This document shows positions 5,630-7,139 of a DNA stretch of 7,139 nucleotides, piece by piece (within the stretch, counting starts at the first letter, position 1; every line of letters begins with the position of its first letter). The position numbers and the translations under genes were made by a program. This DNA is from a bacterium (lineage in GTDB: Bacteria > Pseudomonadota > Gammaproteobacteria > Burkholderiales > Burkholderiaceae_C): NCBI GenBank assembly GCA_030824095.1, contig JAVBYK010000345.1, positions 1 to 7,139 on the forward strand, given 5' to 3'. The notes under the pieces are model-generated. The model was not told the origin of the DNA, searched no databases, and was given only the letters and a program-made list of their open reading frames with translations.

Positions 5630-6924
5630 CAGACCTTCTCCAGCGCCTGCTCCAGATCCGCCAGCAAATCGTCGATGTGCTCGATGCCGACCGACAGGCG
5701 CACCGCGTCTTCGCTGACGCCGGCCTTGGCCAGTTCTTCCGGCGACAACTGGCGGTGCGTGGTGGAGGCCGGGTGCGTGGCCAGCGATTTGGCGTCGCCG
5801 ATGTTGACCAGGCGGGTGAACAGCTGCAGCGCATCCAGGAAGCGCGCGCCGGCGGCCAGGCCTTCGCCCGGTGCGGACTTCACGCCAAAGGTCAACAGGC
5901 CACTGGCCTTGCCGCCCAGGTACTTCTGGGCCAGCGCATGGTCCGGGTGGCTGGGCAGGGCGGCGTAGTTGACCCAGGCGACCTTGGCGTGCTTCTGCAG
6001 GAATTGCGCAACCTTCAACGTGTTGTCGTTGATGCGTTCCACGCGCAGCGCCAGCGTCTCAATGCCCTGCAAGATCAGAAAGGCGTTGAACGGCGAGATG
6101 GCGGCACCCGTGTTGCGCAGCGGCACCACGCGAGCACGGCCAATGTAGGCCGCCGGCCCCAGGGCTTCGGTGTAGACCACGCCGTGGTAGCTGGGGTCCG
6201 GCTCGTTCAGGCGCTTGAACTTGGTCTTGTGCTGTGCCCATGGGAACTTGCCGCTGTCCACAATCGCGCCGCCAATCGTCGTGCCGTGGCCGCCCAGGTA
6301 TTTGGTCAGCGAGTGCACCACGATGTCGGCACCGTGCTCGAACGGGCGCAGCAGGTAGGGCGTGGCTACCGTGTTGTCGACGATCAACGGCACACCGTGG
6401 CGGTGGGCGATGGCCGCAATGGCTGCGATGTCGGTCACGGTGCCCTGCGGGTTGCTCAGCGACTCAATGAAAACGGCCTTGGTCTTGTCGTCAAACAGGG
6501 CCTCGAAGCTGGCCAGGTTGCGCCAGTCGGCAAAGCGGGTGGTGATGCCGAACTGCGGCAGCGTGTGGGCAAACAGGTTGTAGGTGCCGCCGTACAGTGC
6601 GGTGCTGGCGATGATGTTGTCACCCGCCTCGGCAATGGTCTGGATGGCATAGGTCACCGCCGCCTGACCGGAGGCCAATGCCAGCGCGGCAATGCCGCCT
6701 TCGAGCGCGGCCACGCGCTGCTCCAGCACGTCCTGCGTGGGATTCATGATGCGGGTGTAGATGTTGCCAGGCACCTTCAAATCGAACAGGTCGGCGCCGT
6801 GCTGGGCGCTGTCAAAGGCATAGGCGGCCGTCTGGTAAATCGGCACTGCCACGGCCTTGGTGGTGGGGTCGGGGCGGTAACCGGCGTGAACGGATTGGGT
6901 TTCAAATTTCCAGGTGGTGGACAT
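5629..6924 (-). CDS. metY: O-acetylhomoserine sulfhydrylase (O-acetylhomoserine aminocarboxypropyltransferase)
   Basis: PLP enzyme of the Cys/Met metabolism family. It joins sulfide to O-acetylhomoserine to give homocysteine, and many members also accept O-acetylserine. The 431-residue length is typical of MetY (MetZ and MetB are nearer 390). Visible hallmarks are ETQSVHAGYRPDPTTKAVAV (8-27), the phosphate-binding YTRIMNPT (56-63), ASGQAAV (84-90), VDNTVATPYL (182-191), the PLP lysine in HSLTKYLGGHG (Lys208) and VRLSVGIEHIDDL (408-420), where an arginine binds the substrate carboxylate. The MetY-type insertion with long loops at about 224-260 is present. The ATG has an excellent AAGGAG 6 nt upstream. 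It is the first gene of the unit and its stop overlaps the rhodanese start by one base. Its link to an encapsulin locus suggests sulfide released from the store could be reassimilated here; this is inferred. Confidence 0.95.
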   Translation of the reverse strand: MSTTWKFETQSVHAGYRPDPTTKAVAVPIYQTAAYAFDSAQHGADLFDLKVPGNIYTRIMNPTQDVLEQRVAALEGGIAALALASGQAAVTYAIQTIAEAGDNIIASTALYGGTYNLFAHTLPQFGITTRFADWRNLASFEALFDDKTKAVFIESLSNPQGTVTDIAAIAAIAHRHGVPLIVDNTVATPYLLRPFEHGADIVVHSLTKYLGGHGTTIGGAIVDSGKFPWAQHKTKFKRLNEPDPSYHGVVYTEALGPAAYIGRARVVPLRNTGAAISPFNAFLILQGIETLALRVERINDNTLKVAQFLQKHAKVAWVNYAALPSHPDHALAQKYLGGKASGLLTFGVKSAPGEGLAAGARFLDALQLFTRLVNIGDAKSLATHPASTTHRQLSPEELAKAGVSEDAVRLSVGIEHIDDLLADLEQALEKV

Positions 6925-6970
6925 CGATAACTCCTTGGTTTGTTTGGAATGGCGTAGTGGTTTGTTGGCG

Positions 6971-6998
6971 ACTTTAGAAGGCCTGTGACAAAACTCAA
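6971..6998 (-). promoter_or_regulatory. Candidate sigma-70-like promoter for the metY-encapsulin unit
   Basis: On the minus strand TTGAGT (6993-6998) and TAAAGT (6971-6976) are 16 nt apart, placing the start of transcription near 6964, about 40 nt before the metY ATG. The -35-like hexamer lies within the 15-bp element shared with the hydrolase-sbp promoter, and the -10 spacing is identical. Both hexamers are weak, consistent with an activated promoter. Confidence 0.45.
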
Positions 6999-7004
6999 AC
7001 TACT
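6990..7004 (-). promoter_or_regulatory. Shared 15-bp promoter element, copy 2
   Basis: AGTAGTTTGAGTTTT on the minus strand, 66 nt upstream of the metY start. It matches copy 1 (834-848) at 14 of 15 positions, in the same orientation and with the same distance to the -10-like hexamer. The flanking sequences are otherwise unrelated, which argues for conserved function over duplication. Confidence 0.4.
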
Positions 7005-7024
7005 TAAAAGCAAGTTCCTAACAA

Positions 7025-7039
7025 CTAAAACATCTTTAG
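7025..7039. promoter_or_regulatory. Imperfect inverted repeat CTAAA-N5-TTTAG, possible activator site
   Basis: CTAAAACATCTTTAG has 5-bp arms around a 5-nt centre and contains the T-N11-A pattern of LysR-type sites. It lies 26 nt upstream of the candidate metY -35, where such activators often bind. CysB is a LysR-type protein, but its sites often do not follow this pattern. The arms are short and A/T-rich, so chance occurrence is possible. Confidence 0.25.
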
Positions 7040-7138
7040 ATGCCCTGAATCGTTGCTGGGTGAAAATGCTTTGCCACGCCCATCCTCCAGTTCCGTTACC
7101 GCGAAGCGACCCGCTCCCCACAATGGCATCCAAGATTC
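7025..7138 (-). CDS. Possible C-terminal end of an unrecognised upstream gene (partial)
   Basis: An open frame enters from the window edge and stops at TAG (7025-7027) after 37 codons. The peptide contains PLWGAGRFAVTELEDG and ends SGHLKMF. Its composition is protein-like, but it is not recognised as any family and is too short to judge codon bias. A second minus-strand frame is also open across this interval, which weakens the case. If real, its stop lies only about 100 nt before metY, and no clear terminator separates them. The stretch may equally be non-coding. Confidence 0.25.
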   Translation of the reverse strand, partial: ESWMPLWGAGRFAVTELEDGRGKAFSPSNDSGHLKMF

Positions 7139-7139
7139 G

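Noticed and set aside
5677..6930. A 417-codon plus-strand open frame
   Set aside because: It lies wholly antisense to metY, is rich in Gly, Val, Arg and Gln, shows no domain and ends beyond the metY start. It is a mirror frame.
6777..7133. A 118-codon minus-strand frame upstream of and into metY
   Set aside because: Its second half is a shifted reading of the metY start, including the ribosome binding site. No domain is recognisable and it conflicts with the promoter region.
1..7139. tRNA or rRNA genes, CRISPR arrays, insertion sequences, attachment sites
   Set aside because: No cloverleaf-like sequence, regularly spaced repeats, transposase motifs or terminal repeats were seen. The window is accounted for by sulfur genes and short intergenic regions.

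Overview
The window is GC-rich (roughly 60%), almost fully coding, and every convincing gene lies on the minus strand. Protein flavour (EpsC-type serine acetyltransferase, MetY, SrpI-like shell, RBBP9-type hydrolase) and codon use suggest a Burkholderiales betaproteobacterium, most likely of the Comamonadaceae. That assignment is an inference from resemblance. The theme throughout is sulfur: uptake, cysteine/homocysteine synthesis, and a protein nanocompartment for sulfur.

Reading in the direction of transcription (high to low coordinates): a 215-nt upstream region (6925-7139) carries a candidate promoter and perhaps the tail of an unrecognised upstream gene. A tightly packed six-gene unit follows: metY (O-acetylhomoserine sulfhydrylase), a single-domain rhodanese, an EpsC-type serine O-acetyltransferase, a small XRE regulator, a family 2A encapsulin shell protein (SrpI-like) and a SufS-like cysteine desulfurase with a ~245-residue disordered N-terminal extension. 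The first four are joined by a 1-nt overlap, a 16-nt gap and a 4-nt overlap. An 81-nt gap precedes the shell gene, and the desulfurase follows it after 6 nt. A rho-independent terminator (883-915) closes the unit.

A second minus-strand unit starts in the same intergenic region: an RBBP9/YdeN-like serine hydrolase whose stop overlaps (ATGA) the start of a periplasmic sulfate-binding protein gene that runs off the window.

How they may work together: sulfate is imported (Sbp) and reduced by genes outside the window. Serine acetyltransferase supplies O-acetylserine, and MetY (or an external CysK) adds sulfide to acetylated acceptors. The encapsulated desulfurase removes sulfur from cysteine inside the shell, where family 2A compartments are known to accumulate elemental sulfur. 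The rhodanese could move sulfane sulfur in or out. The XRE protein may control the set.

The most notable points are the complete encapsulin/cargo locus with its acetyltransferase, rhodanese and MetY partners, and a near-identical 15-bp element with matching -35/-10 spacing in front of both transcription units, which suggests they are co-regulated.
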